54,181 nt of DNA from Nitrososphaerota archaeon (GTDB lineage: Archaea; Thermoproteota; Nitrososphaeria; Nitrososphaerales; Nitrosopumilaceae). The stretch spans positions 1-54,181 of the forward strand of contig JADFJY010000001.1 in the NCBI GenBank assembly GCA_022565935.1, read 5' to 3'. Below, piece after piece: positions 24,706 to 33,022 of the stretch. The stretch's first letter is position 1; every line of letters begins with the position of its first letter. The position numbers were made by a program, and so were the translations under genes. The notes beneath the pieces are model-generated. The model worked only from the letters and a program-made list of their open reading frames with translations. It did no database searches and was not told where the DNA came from.

Positions 24706-26013
24706 TTAATTGCTAGCCTCGATTGCTGCTTTTTTACGCCTGCGTATAATGTAAATTCCTGCACCTAGTGCCAAAATAATTGAAATAATTATAATTGTTG
24801 AATCAGGACCATCTTCATTACCACTAGTTGGTTCTTTAACAAAGATTGTTGCATCGTGAGTTAGAAAGATCTCATCTCTAATACTGTCTTTGTATCTTAC
24901 AGTAATGGTAATATCATGTTCTCCATATTTTGTTTCACCATCAAATTCTATTGGTAAATTAAATGGTACTGGTGCATCAGTTGAAATCTCATCAATAAAT
25001 TGAGTATGTGATTTGATATTAGAATCTCCACGAGGATCAATTGTTACAAAACCAAACAGTCCATCATCATTTCCTTCATTAATGATTTCTCCAATTACCA
25101 TTTGTGTTCCAGATAATTCAATTACATCTACATTGAAAACTCTAAGATCAATCAACCCTTTAATGTAAAAATCAACAATCTTTGCAATAGTATGCTGATC
25201 ACCATGTGCATTATAGTATGAAATGGATAAAGGAATTCGCAGAGTTTCACCTTTAAGTCCTTCAGGAACATATACTGTTGCTGTAAGATATCTAGCTGAC
25301 TTTGGAGCAATGTTTCCAATATCCCAGCTTGATTCTAAAATAACAACATTTTCTATATTAGTAGTTGATGATAATGTTGATGCACGTTCTGTTTGTGTGT
25401 TACTTGCAACAATATCTACACCAGAAATTGGAGCAGTTCCATCATTTGCAATTTCAATTACTACATTATTAGATTTTAAAGATGTAAGAAATGGTTCTAA
25501 GGCTCTTACATTAATCACACTATCACCTGTTACCTTGAAATCAAAATCAGAAAAAGCTGTTCTAACTCCAGATTCTCTTAATCTAGAATAATCAACTTTT
25601 ACAGTTCCAGGATACTGCTGAATTTGTACGTTTTTATCAAGATTTACAAAAAAAGTTAGATGAAAATTTTCTCCTGCTAAAGAATTAGAATCACTGTCCG
25701 CATGAATTATTGTACCTGGACCATCAGATGCAGAGAAACCAAGTGGTAATGATAATTGACCTCTAATTCCTGTAATATCTTGTGTTCCTACATTAGCAAA
25801 TACAACTGTAAATGGAACATTACTATCTCCTCCTTCAATTTCGATTTTTTGATTTAACTTACCAAAGTATGCATCTAAAAATTTGACATCTCCAAAATCC
25901 CTTTCAAAAGGAGAATTACCAAATCCTCCAGATGTTATTTGAGCAAACGAGTTATCAAAAATAAATGGTACAAGTCCAATAACAGACAATGATAACAATA
26001 GTTTAAGATTCAT
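24706..26013 (-). CDS. Secreted CARDB/NEW3-like surface protein linked to an ABC exporter
   Basis: A 435-aa exported protein with a signal peptide (about 1-24, ending SFAQ), several beta-sandwich repeats (the VFANVGTQDITGIRGQLSLPLG, EIANDGTAPISGVDIVAS and EIINEGNDDGLFG segments are of the same type), and a C-terminal membrane helix with a basic RRRKK stop. This is the COG1361-like architecture. Its ATG shares one base with the stop of the ABC ATPase gene (TAATG), so it is coupled to it. It probably serves as the extracytoplasmic partner of the MacB/FtsX-like exporter. Confidence 0.8.
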   Translation of the reverse strand: MNLKLLLSLSVIGLVPFIFDNSFAQITSGGFGNSPFERDFGDVKFLDAYFGKLNQKIEIEGGDSNVPFTVVFANVGTQDITGIRGQLSLPLGFSASDGPGTIIHADSDSNSLAGENFHLTFFVNLDKNVQIQQYPGTVKVDYSRLRESGVRTAFSDFDFKVTGDSVINVRALEPFLTSLKSNNVVIEIANDGTAPISGVDIVASNTQTERASTLSSTTNIENVVILESSWDIGNIAPKSARYLTATVYVPEGLKGETLRIPLSISYYNAHGDQHTIAKIVDFYIKGLIDLRVFNVDVIELSGTQMVIGEIINEGNDDGLFGFVTIDPRGDSNIKSHTQFIDEISTDAPVPFNLPIEFDGETKYGEHDITITVRYKDSIRDEIFLTHDATIFVKEPTSGNEDGPDSTIIIISIILALGAGIYIIRRRKKAAIEASN

Positions 26014-26717
26014 TATGCTAAGACCTCCATTTCTGAGGGCTGATAACCTTCGAAGGCTTTACCATCTTTTATTGTTATTACTCTATCTACATCACTAAAT
26101 TGTTGTCTATCATGTGTAACTATAATGAATGTTTGATTAAGTTTTTTTGCCATTGATTTCATTAATTGAACAATTGTTTTTGCAGTTGCTGAATCAAGGT
26201 TACCAGTTGGCTCATCTGCTAAAACAATAGATGGTTTATTTATTAGTCCTCGTGCAATTGCTGCTCTTTGAGATTCTCCACCTGAAATCTTATTTGTACG
26301 CTGATACATTTGGCCTTCAAGTCCAACTGCTTTTAGTAAATCTCTAGCATCTTTTTCAGCAGTACTATTAGTTCCAGCAATTTGTCTGGGTAACAATACA
26401 TTTTCTAATACTGATAGATCACTGAGTAAATTAGAAAATTGGAAAATAAATCCTAATTTTTTATTTCTAAATGAAGAAGTTTTATTGTCACCAAGTGTTG
26501 TAGTATCAATTCCATCAATGAAGATCTTTCCATTTGTTGGATTATCTAATAATCCAATCATGTTAAGTAATGTAGATTTACCAGAACCGGAACTCCCAAC
26601 AACTAAGACAACTTCTCCCTGTTCAATTGAAAATGATACATTATCAAGAGCCTTTACTTTGTTTTCTCCTTCTCCGTAAATCTTACTTAGATTCTTTATT
26701 TCAAGTACTTTAGGCAG
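26013..26717 (-). CDS. MacB/LolD-type ABC transporter ATP-binding protein, CTG start
   Basis: ATPase of an FtsX/MacB-type ABC system. Walker A (GSSGSGKST), Q-loop (FQFSNLL), signature (ISGGESQRAAIARG) and Walker B (SIVLADEPTGNLDS) are all present. The first in-frame ATG (26561) would lose Walker A. Between that and the in-frame stop upstream there is no ATG, GTG or TTG; CTG at 26717 lies 9 nt after a GGAGG and gives 234 aa starting at the usual place (PKVLEIKNLSKIYG). The start overlaps the permease stop. A CTG start is therefore the best reading. Confidence 0.88.
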   Translation of the reverse strand: MPKVLEIKNLSKIYGEGENKVKALDNVSFSIEQGEVVLVVGSSGSGKSTLLNMIGLLDNPTNGKIFIDGIDTTTLGDNKTSSFRNKKLGFIFQFSNLLSDLSVLENVLLPRQIAGTNSTAEKDARDLLKAVGLEGQMYQRTNKISGGESQRAAIARGLINKPSIVLADEPTGNLDSATAKTIVQLMKSMAKKLNQTFIIVTHDRQQFSDVDRVITIKDGKAFEGYQPSEMEVLA

Positions 26718-27897
26718 TTCTCATAGCCTCCACAGGTAACAGCTTGGTTGCTCTATACGATGGGTACAGTGATGCAATAATTGCCAAGATAAATGAAGTT
26801 AGAGCAGTTTGTATGATCTTTCCCCAGTTATAGGTGACTTCAAGAGGGAGGCTATTATTCCATGACATTTTTGTTTCCTTTGCATAAAATGTATAACCTA
26901 ATCCTGCTGCAGTTCCCACTCCAGTACCAATTGCCCCAATAATCATTCCTTGAAGAATGAAAATTATTAGAATATCTTTTCTTTTTGCTCCTATTGCTCT
27001 CATTATACCAATTTCTTTAGTTTTTCCATTTACTAACATCATTTGAATTGTAACAATAGCAAATGCTGATGACATCATTCCAAAGTAGCCTATTATGTTG
27101 ATCATTGCAATACCAGATCTAAAACCAGCAAGTTGTTGTTCTGCTGATTCTTCTATAGTTTGTGCAAGAAAGTCATCATTAGGAAATGAACGCAAAAAGA
27201 ATTCTTTTACTTCTAATGCTTTGGAAGGATCATTTAGTTTTACCATGAATGAACTGGATTCGCCATTTCTATTCAACATATCACGTAAAGTATCAATATG
27301 TATTACAGCAGTATAATCAAATCCTTGACCACCAGGTGAATTTGCAATTCCAGAAACTGTGAATCTTCGAATTTGATCTTGCCCCCATCTATCAACTACA
27401 AGAACTTTAACACTATCTCCCACTTGAGCTCCTCCAAGATCTCTTGCTACATTAGATCCTAACACAATAGAATTTCTTGAAAAGACATAGCTTCCTTCTG
27501 AAACAGTTTTATGAACAGTTGATGCTCTAATATCACGGAATGGATCAACACCAACTAAAGGTACTCTAGTTTCTTCAATTAGTTTTCCATATTTTGTCAT
27601 ATTTATTTCAGCAGTCGATGAAAGCCGCGGAGTAGCTGCTTCAACATATGGAATTCTTTCAAACCAGTTAACAAGTGATAAATCTGATTTGGTGATATAA
27701 TCAGATTCATCAGTTACAAGAATGTCACCATTTCTGTAATCGCTGATATCTCTAACTATGGCATCAAACAATCCTTGAAATATTACAAAATTTACATGAA
27801 TTACCATTATTCCAATTGTTACAGCTAAAACTGCACCAATCAAACTACCTCTCTTGTTGAAAAGCATTCTTTTTGCTAATCTTAATCTATAATCCAC
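26710..27897 (-). CDS. FtsX/MacB-type ABC transporter permease
   Basis: Permease of 395 aa with the MacB/LolE plan: an N-terminal helix (about 17-40), a large extracytoplasmic MacB-PCD-like domain (about 45-245) and three C-terminal helices (about 260-385) with the EIGIMRAIGAKRKDILIIF coupling region. It starts at GTG 27897 and heads an operon permease-ATPase-surface protein. Such systems export lipoproteins, peptides or surface components or act as mechanotransmitters; the substrate cannot be told. A TATA-like box near 27917-27925 lies upstream. Confidence 0.88.
   Translation of the reverse strand: MDYRLRLAKRMLFNKRGSLIGAVLAVTIGIMVIHVNFVIFQGLFDAIVRDISDYRNGDILVTDESDYITKSDLSLVNWFERIPYVEAATPRLSSTAEINMTKYGKLIEETRVPLVGVDPFRDIRASTVHKTVSEGSYVFSRNSIVLGSNVARDLGGAQVGDSVKVLVVDRWGQDQIRRFTVSGIANSPGGQGFDYTAVIHIDTLRDMLNRNGESSSFMVKLNDPSKALEVKEFFLRSFPNDDFLAQTIEESAEQQLAGFRSGIAMINIIGYFGMMSSAFAIVTIQMMLVNGKTKEIGIMRAIGAKRKDILIIFILQGMIIGAIGTGVGTAAGLGYTFYAKETKMSWNNSLPLEVTYNWGKIIQTALTSFILAIIASLYPSYRATKLLPVEAMRTA
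26727..26731 (-). promoter_or_regulatory. GGAGG ribosome-binding site for the CTG-initiated ABC ATPase
   Basis: A perfect GGAGG on the minus strand inside the end of the permease gene, 9 nt before the CTG at 26717. It is the strongest Shine-Dalgarno sequence I saw in the window and decides the start of the ATPase gene. Confidence 0.6.
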
Positions 27898-28013
27898 AGA
27901 GTTGATAAAATAGTCTAATATTTAATGTAATAGATGTATAGTAATTATATTATAGACAATTTTATATTAAATAAGTAATTTCTATAATCAATGGAGTTAC
28001 TTTAGGTGATAAA

Positions 28014-28916
28014 ATGGACAAATTAGATATGAAAATTCTAAGCACACTTTTGAATAATTGTAGAAAGCCTGATAGACAAATAGGCATAGAATTAGGAATA
28101 TCTGGTGGAGCAGTACGTGCCAGAATTCAAAAAATGGAAAAAAGAGAAATTATTGAAGAATTTTTCATTAAAGTTGAGCCACCAGTCTTGGGCTATGGTG
28201 TTTTGTACTTTGTTGTATCAGGTGAAGATATCAATGAGATTTTAGAACAGGTGAGTCTAGTAGGTGAACCATATTTTGTTGTACCGTGTATAGGTGGAAT
28301 TACAGTTTGTGGTATTGTAGTAAAAGAAAATGTGAAGCAAAAAGTTGAACTTGCAAGTAAATTGATGAAGGATGTCAGAGTCCTATCAATTTTTGAAGCA
28401 GAGAACACTGGATCTAGTTCAAATCTTACAAAAACAGATTTGGAGATACTGGAAAAATTAATTAAAGATCCTAGACAAAAAATTGAAAATATTGCTAAGA
28501 GTATAAACTTGTCAACAAAAACAATAACAAGATGTATTGAAAAATTACAGGAAAATGATGGAATTCAATTTACTTTAGTTTATGATTCTAGAAAAATTGA
28601 AAATTTTATTCCTCATGTTATTCTTACTTGGATAGAAGGTAATCTAAAAGAAACATTAGAAAATATGAATAATACTTTTTCCAAGTCATATTTGCAAATT
28701 CCTTTTATTGCAAAAAATCAAATTGTCTTATTTATGTATAGTGATAATATTTTCAAAATGGATGAACTAACTCAAAAAGTTCGAACTATCAAAAATGTTA
28801 AATCTGCTGATTTATTCATTCCAAAAAAAATTTTATTTTATACTAAATGGTTAGAAAAAGCCATTAATGATTTCAAAAAATCATCTAAATTACATCTAAC
28901 ATATCAAACAAATTAA
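28014..28916 (+). CDS. Lrp/AsnC-like regulator with two helix-turn-helix units
   Basis: A 300-aa DNA-binding regulator. The N-terminus (LDMKILSTLLNNCRKPDRQIGIELGISGGAVRARIQKM) is an AsnC-type HTH; a second HTH follows at about residues 140-190 (LTKTDLEILEKLIKDPRQKIENIAKSINLSTKTITRCIEKL). Each is followed by an alpha-beta segment like a divergent Lrp ligand domain, so the chain resembles an internal duplication or fused dimer. It is divergent from the ABC exporter operon and has an AGGTGAT ribosome-binding site close to the ATG. It may control that operon. Confidence 0.8.
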   Translation: MDKLDMKILSTLLNNCRKPDRQIGIELGISGGAVRARIQKMEKREIIEEFFIKVEPPVLGYGVLYFVVSGEDINEILEQVSLVGEPYFVVPCIGGITVCGIVVKENVKQKVELASKLMKDVRVLSIFEAENTGSSSNLTKTDLEILEKLIKDPRQKIENIAKSINLSTKTITRCIEKLQENDGIQFTLVYDSRKIENFIPHVILTWIEGNLKETLENMNNTFSKSYLQIPFIAKNQIVLFMYSDNIFKMDELTQKVRTIKNVKSADLFIPKKILFYTKWLEKAINDFKKSSKLHLTYQTN

Positions 28917-28941
28917 ATAATAACAATTTTTATTATTACTT

Positions 28942-29457
28942 GTGAAGAGAAAGAAAATCTATGAAGGAAAAATTTTAGGTCTTAGCATTTATGAAGGAAA
29001 AATAGAAGGAAGAAAAGTCAAACGTGAAATGATCGAACATCGAGGAGCTTCTGCAATACTTGCTTTTGATGAAACAAACAAAGTAATTCTTGTTAAGCAA
29101 CATAGATTTCCTCATGGATATGTTTTAGAAATTCCTGCTGGAACATTAGAAAAAAGAGAAAAACCAATAAAATGTGCATTTAGAGAACTAGAAGAAGAGA
29201 CTGGATATAGAGCAAAAAAGATGACTCCATTAATCACATACTACCCATCAATTGGTTACAATACTGAAAAAATTCACTGTTTTGTAGCCTCAGGATTAAA
29301 GAAAATTTCTGATTTGAAACTAGATGACGATGAGATATTATCTGTAGTAAAAATAGATATGCAAAAATTGCTTAGAATGATAAAATCTGGAAAAATTGAA
29401 GATTCAAAAACAATTTGTGCAGTTTTAACTTTTGCTGCTAAAAAGAAACTATACTAA
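28942..29457 (+). CDS. Nudix hydrolase, ADP-ribose pyrophosphatase-like
   Basis: A 171-aa Nudix enzyme. The Nudix box is intact: GTLEKRE then REL-EEETGY (G-x5-E-x7-REUxEExGU) near residues 71-93, preceded by VKQHRFP and EIPAG, which is the layout of ADP-ribose pyrophosphatases. Start GTG 28942. Its stop abuts the stop of the PhoU-like gene on the other strand. Substrate preference is a family-level inference. Confidence 0.88.
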   Translation: MKRKKIYEGKILGLSIYEGKIEGRKVKREMIEHRGASAILAFDETNKVILVKQHRFPHGYVLEIPAGTLEKREKPIKCAFRELEEETGYRAKKMTPLITYYPSIGYNTEKIHCFVASGLKKISDLKLDDDEILSVVKIDMQKLLRMIKSGKIEDSKTICAVLTFAAKKKLY

Positions 29458-30438
29458 TTATTCATTGTATATAGGCTGTACAAGATCTGCTACATCGGCC
29501 CAAGATTGTGCTATTTTTTTAAACATATACACTAAATCAAGAAACTCTATTGGAATCTGTTTTTTATTACCTAATGAAATTCTTAGTTTACCAAGTTTTT
29601 CTTCATATTTTTTATGCAATGATATTGCTTCAATAGCTAAAAGTCTATCAGGTTTTGTAAATGCATTAATAGATTTTTCTGCAAGTTTACTAAAATCCTT
29701 TACTACATCAAAGATTTTTTTTGAATTTTCTTTTGATAATGATGAATTATAAATAGAATTTGAAAGTTCAACAATTGAATCACCTGCATTTTCAAGAAGA
29801 TTTGCAGCAACTCTATAGTCAAGTACATCAATATTTTCTAAATTAAATATATTAGCTAATCTTTTATCGACAAGTGTACTACGTATTAAACGAACAAGTA
29901 AAAAATACTGTCGATTTACTTCAACATCACGATTTGCTAATGTCTGTAAGTTTGATTTATCATCTAAAATTAATCCATTTGATACATCAGTGTACATACC
30001 AAGTGAAATTGAACTCATTCGTTTGAGAATTTTTTCTGGATTTAGTGTTGTTGCATCCAAAAGAAATTGCATGTTAATATGAGATGCATCTTCTTCAATA
30101 ATTTCCATTCCAACTAATCTCCTCGTTGAATTACGAATCTTTTCTCTCTCTTCTCCAGGAACAAATGATTTTGAATTAATCTGAATGATATCATATCCTA
30201 AAAGATAAGCTCCTGTAATGTCAGCTACAATGTTTTCTTCTTTTGGTAACGGATAAGAAATTACAAGTTCTTTTGTTGGGCGTTTTTCTATGTTTGCAGA
30301 AATTGATATGCTACCTTGTCCGGTTTCAATCTCGACTTGATTACCTTTCTCTAGATTATTTGCATCAATCCACTCTTTTGGTAGAGATACTAGTATACTA
30401 CTTCCAATTCTTTGTAGGCGCCGAATAAATTTAGTCAA
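29458..30438 (-). CDS. PhoU-like protein with AbrB-type N-terminal domain
   Basis: A 326-aa regulator with a SpoVT/AbrB-type swapped-hairpin DNA-binding domain at the N-terminus (RRLQRIGSSILVSLPKEWIDANNLEKGNQVEIE, about 4-40) and a helical PhoU domain pair after about residue 110. Archaeal proteins of this build are annotated as phosphate uptake regulators. It starts with TTG at 30438 and is divergent from the CoA operon. No phosphate transporter lies in the window. Confidence 0.82.
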   Translation of the reverse strand: MTKFIRRLQRIGSSILVSLPKEWIDANNLEKGNQVEIETGQGSISISANIEKRPTKELVISYPLPKEENIVADITGAYLLGYDIIQINSKSFVPGEEREKIRNSTRRLVGMEIIEEDASHINMQFLLDATTLNPEKILKRMSSISLGMYTDVSNGLILDDKSNLQTLANRDVEVNRQYFLLVRLIRSTLVDKRLANIFNLENIDVLDYRVAANLLENAGDSIVELSNSIYNSSLSKENSKKIFDVVKDFSKLAEKSINAFTKPDRLLAIEAISLHKKYEEKLGKLRISLGNKKQIPIEFLDLVYMFKKIAQSWADVADLVQPIYNE

Positions 30439-30503
30439 TTTATACTAGTTTAATTAATTTAAGCCATATTCTTATATTTTGTCTAAAATTTATACTAAGA
30501 TCA

Positions 30504-31415
30504 ATGGAGGCTACGGCATTTTGTCCTGCTCACATTACAGGCTTTTTCAAGGCTCATTTAGATGATAATCAAAGTTCTTTAGAAAATTTAGGTTCTATGG
30601 GAGCTGGATTCTCAATTAAACTAGGAGTTACAACAAGAGTTAAAATTGATACAAGAGATAACCAAAAATCAAACTTTAGAATCACAACAAAGGGATATCA
30701 ATCAGATAAAACAGATGTTTCAGAATTTGTTTTAAATGAATTTTTAAAGATTGGAAAATTTTCAAACAAGTTTTTTCATATTGAACATGAGATATCAATT
30801 CCAGTTGGATATGGTTTAGGTTCTAGTGGTGCAGTTGCATTATCACTATCATATGCATTAGATCAAGCTCTTGAAACAAAATTAGATAAAACAATAATTG
30901 GACAAATTGCACATAATGCAGAAGTTAATTGTAAAACTGGATTAGGTGATGTTTTAGCATCATTTCATGGTGGTTTTGAAATTCGCGTGAAACCTGGGGC
31001 TCCAGGAATTGGTAGTGTTGAAAAAATCTTTACAGAAAAAATTTCTATAATTATGATATGTTTTTCTCCTATTTCTACGAATAAATTCATCAAAGAACAT
31101 TTATCTAAAATTAATGGTCTTGGTGGAAAAATGGTAAATAGATTATTAGAATCAAAAAATTATGAACATTTTCAAGACATGTCATTAGAATTTGCAAAAT
31201 TTGTAGATATTATAACTCCAAAAATGCAAAAATTAGTTAATGAATTATCTGAAAATAATATAAAGTGTGGAATTGCATTTTTTGGAGAGACAATATTTTC
31301 AATGGTTCCAAAAGAAGATGAAAATAAAGTTTTAGAGATTTTACAAAAATATCCAGATGGAATAATTATAAAATCAGAGTTAGATGATAATGGGGCAAGA
31401 GTTCTTTACAATTAA
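30504..31415 (+). CDS. Pantoate kinase
   Basis: GHMP-family kinase that phosphorylates pantoate in the archaeal route to CoA. The 303 aa have the N-terminal AFCPAHITGFF, the glycine-rich ATP motif PVGYGLGSSGAVALSLS near residues 97-113, and a C-terminal GIAFFGETIFSMVP segment. The next gene encodes phosphopantothenate synthetase, its pathway partner, 10 nt downstream; panB and coaBC follow. That context makes the assignment firm. Start ATG 30504. Confidence 0.92.
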   Translation: MEATAFCPAHITGFFKAHLDDNQSSLENLGSMGAGFSIKLGVTTRVKIDTRDNQKSNFRITTKGYQSDKTDVSEFVLNEFLKIGKFSNKFFHIEHEISIPVGYGLGSSGAVALSLSYALDQALETKLDKTIIGQIAHNAEVNCKTGLGDVLASFHGGFEIRVKPGAPGIGSVEKIFTEKISIIMICFSPISTNKFIKEHLSKINGLGGKMVNRLLESKNYEHFQDMSLEFAKFVDIITPKMQKLVNELSENNIKCGIAFFGETIFSMVPKEDENKVLEILQKYPDGIIIKSELDDNGARVLYN

Positions 31416-31425
31416 TTGAAATTAC

Positions 31426-32190
31426 ATGCCTTTAATTCCTAAATCACATCCGAGAGCTAAATCACTTTTAATTCGTGAAAAACTAGTAAGTGGATTTAAT
31501 AATGGATTAGTTGCAAAAGAAGGTCTCTTGGCTCAAGGGCGAGGAGAAGCTTTTGATTATCTGTTAGGAGAAAAAACAGGGAAGGCTGCAAAACAAGCCA
31601 TTAAGGCTGCAGCTGCACAACTTCTTTTGGCTGATTTACCTGTAATCTCTGTTAATGGAAATATAGCAGCATTATGTCCCAAACAAATCGTAAGACTGTC
31701 AAAACAAATCAAAGCAAAACTTGAGGTGAATTTGTTTTATGCTAACAAAAAGAGACAACAAGCAATAATTAAGACTCTTAGAAGGAATGGTGCAAGAGAG
31801 ATTTTAGGTACAAGCCAGACTTCATCTACAAAACTATCAGATATTGATTCAGCTAGACGAATTGTTGATAAAAATGGAATTTTTGCAGCTGATGTTGTGG
31901 TTGTACCATTAGAAGATGGAGACAGAACAATAGCTCTCAGAAAAGCAGGAAAAATTGTTATCACATTTGATCTAAATCCTCTTTCTAGAACTTCACAGAC
32001 AGCCAACATTACAATTGTTGATAATGTCACACGTGCAATTGATTTGTTAATTGATGAATCTAAAAAACTATCTAAAAAGAATCGAAAAATTCTTCAGAAA
32101 ATTATCAATAATTTTGATAATAAGAAAAATCTTACAGAAAATGTAATTCAAATAAAAAATAATCTTACAAGGAGAGCCAGAGTTGCATAA
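31426..32190 (+). CDS. 4-phosphopantoate--beta-alanine ligase (phosphopantothenate synthetase)
   Basis: Joins phosphopantoate and beta-alanine with ATP, replacing bacterial PanC. The 254-aa archaeal-type protein starts IPKSHPRAKSLLIREKLV and has AQGRGEAFDYLLGEKT and ANKKRQQAIIKTLRRNGA, then a GIFAADVVVVPLEDGDR segment, all typical. Second gene of the CoA operon, its last 8 nt overlapping the panB start. Confidence is high from sequence and neighbours. Confidence 0.93.
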   Translation: MPLIPKSHPRAKSLLIREKLVSGFNNGLVAKEGLLAQGRGEAFDYLLGEKTGKAAKQAIKAAAAQLLLADLPVISVNGNIAALCPKQIVRLSKQIKAKLEVNLFYANKKRQQAIIKTLRRNGAREILGTSQTSSTKLSDIDSARRIVDKNGIFAADVVVVPLEDGDRTIALRKAGKIVITFDLNPLSRTSQTANITIVDNVTRAIDLLIDESKKLSKKNRKILQKIINNFDNKKNLTENVIQIKNNLTRRARVA

Positions 32191-33022
32191 AACAGTATTA
32201 GATATTCTAAACATGAAAAAAGAAAAGAAGAAAATTTCAGTAATTACAAGTTATGATTATACTCTGGCTTCTTTATGTGATAAATCAGGAATTGATGTAT
32301 TGTTAGTTGGTGATAGTGCAGGAATGGTAATGCTTGGTTATGAAAATACAATTCCTGTAACAATGGATCAAATGTGTATGTTTACAGAAGCAGTTAGTAG
32401 AGCAAGAGAAAATTCGTTACTAGTATCTGATTTACCATTTATGTCATACCAAGCAAGTATAGAAGATGCCATCAATAATTCTGGTAGACTAATCAAAGCA
32501 GGAGCTGATGCAGTAAAACTTGAAGGAGGTTCAATTATGGCTGAAACAATTAGTGCCATAGTTGATGTTGGAATTCCAGTAATGGGCCATATTGGATTAC
32601 AACCTCAAACAACAATATTATCACAAGGATACAAAGTACAAGGAAAAACAAAAGATACAGCGATGAGATTAATCGAGGATGCAAAAGAGCTTGAAGAAGC
32701 TGGTGTGTTTAGTATTACATTAGAAATGGTTAGTCATGAAGTTGCAGAGATAATTTCTGAAACTGTCAGTGTTCCCACAATAGGAATTGGTTCAGGAGTA
32801 AATTGTGATGGACAAGTACTAGTTGTTCAAGATTTGTTAGGAATGTACGATAAGATAAAACCAAAGTTTGCAAAAAGATACATGAATTTATCTGAAGATA
32901 TTGTAAAATCTCTTGAGAATTACAAAAAAGATGTAGAATCAGGCGTGTTTCCATCAGAAAAAAACTGGTTTTCAATGGATGATAAAGAATTAAAAAAATT
33001 ACGTGATCAAATTGGTAGTTAA
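32183..33022 (+). CDS. panB: 3-methyl-2-oxobutanoate hydroxymethyltransferase
   Basis: Makes ketopantoate from 2-oxoisovalerate and methylene-tetrahydropterin. The 279 aa show VITSYDYTLASLCDKSGIDVLLVGDS, GADAVKLEGG, VMGHIGLQPQT and GIGSGVNCDGQVLVVQDLLG, the full PanB signature, with Glu in LEMV as the base candidate. It starts with TTG at 32183 after AAGGAGAG. In archaea the one-carbon donor is probably tetrahydromethanopterin-based. It overlaps the following coaBC start by 20 nt. Confidence 0.96.
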   Translation: MHKTVLDILNMKKEKKKISVITSYDYTLASLCDKSGIDVLLVGDSAGMVMLGYENTIPVTMDQMCMFTEAVSRARENSLLVSDLPFMSYQASIEDAINNSGRLIKAGADAVKLEGGSIMAETISAIVDVGIPVMGHIGLQPQTTILSQGYKVQGKTKDTAMRLIEDAKELEEAGVFSITLEMVSHEVAEIISETVSVPTIGIGSGVNCDGQVLVVQDLLGMYDKIKPKFAKRYMNLSEDIVKSLENYKKDVESGVFPSEKNWFSMDDKELKKLRDQIGS

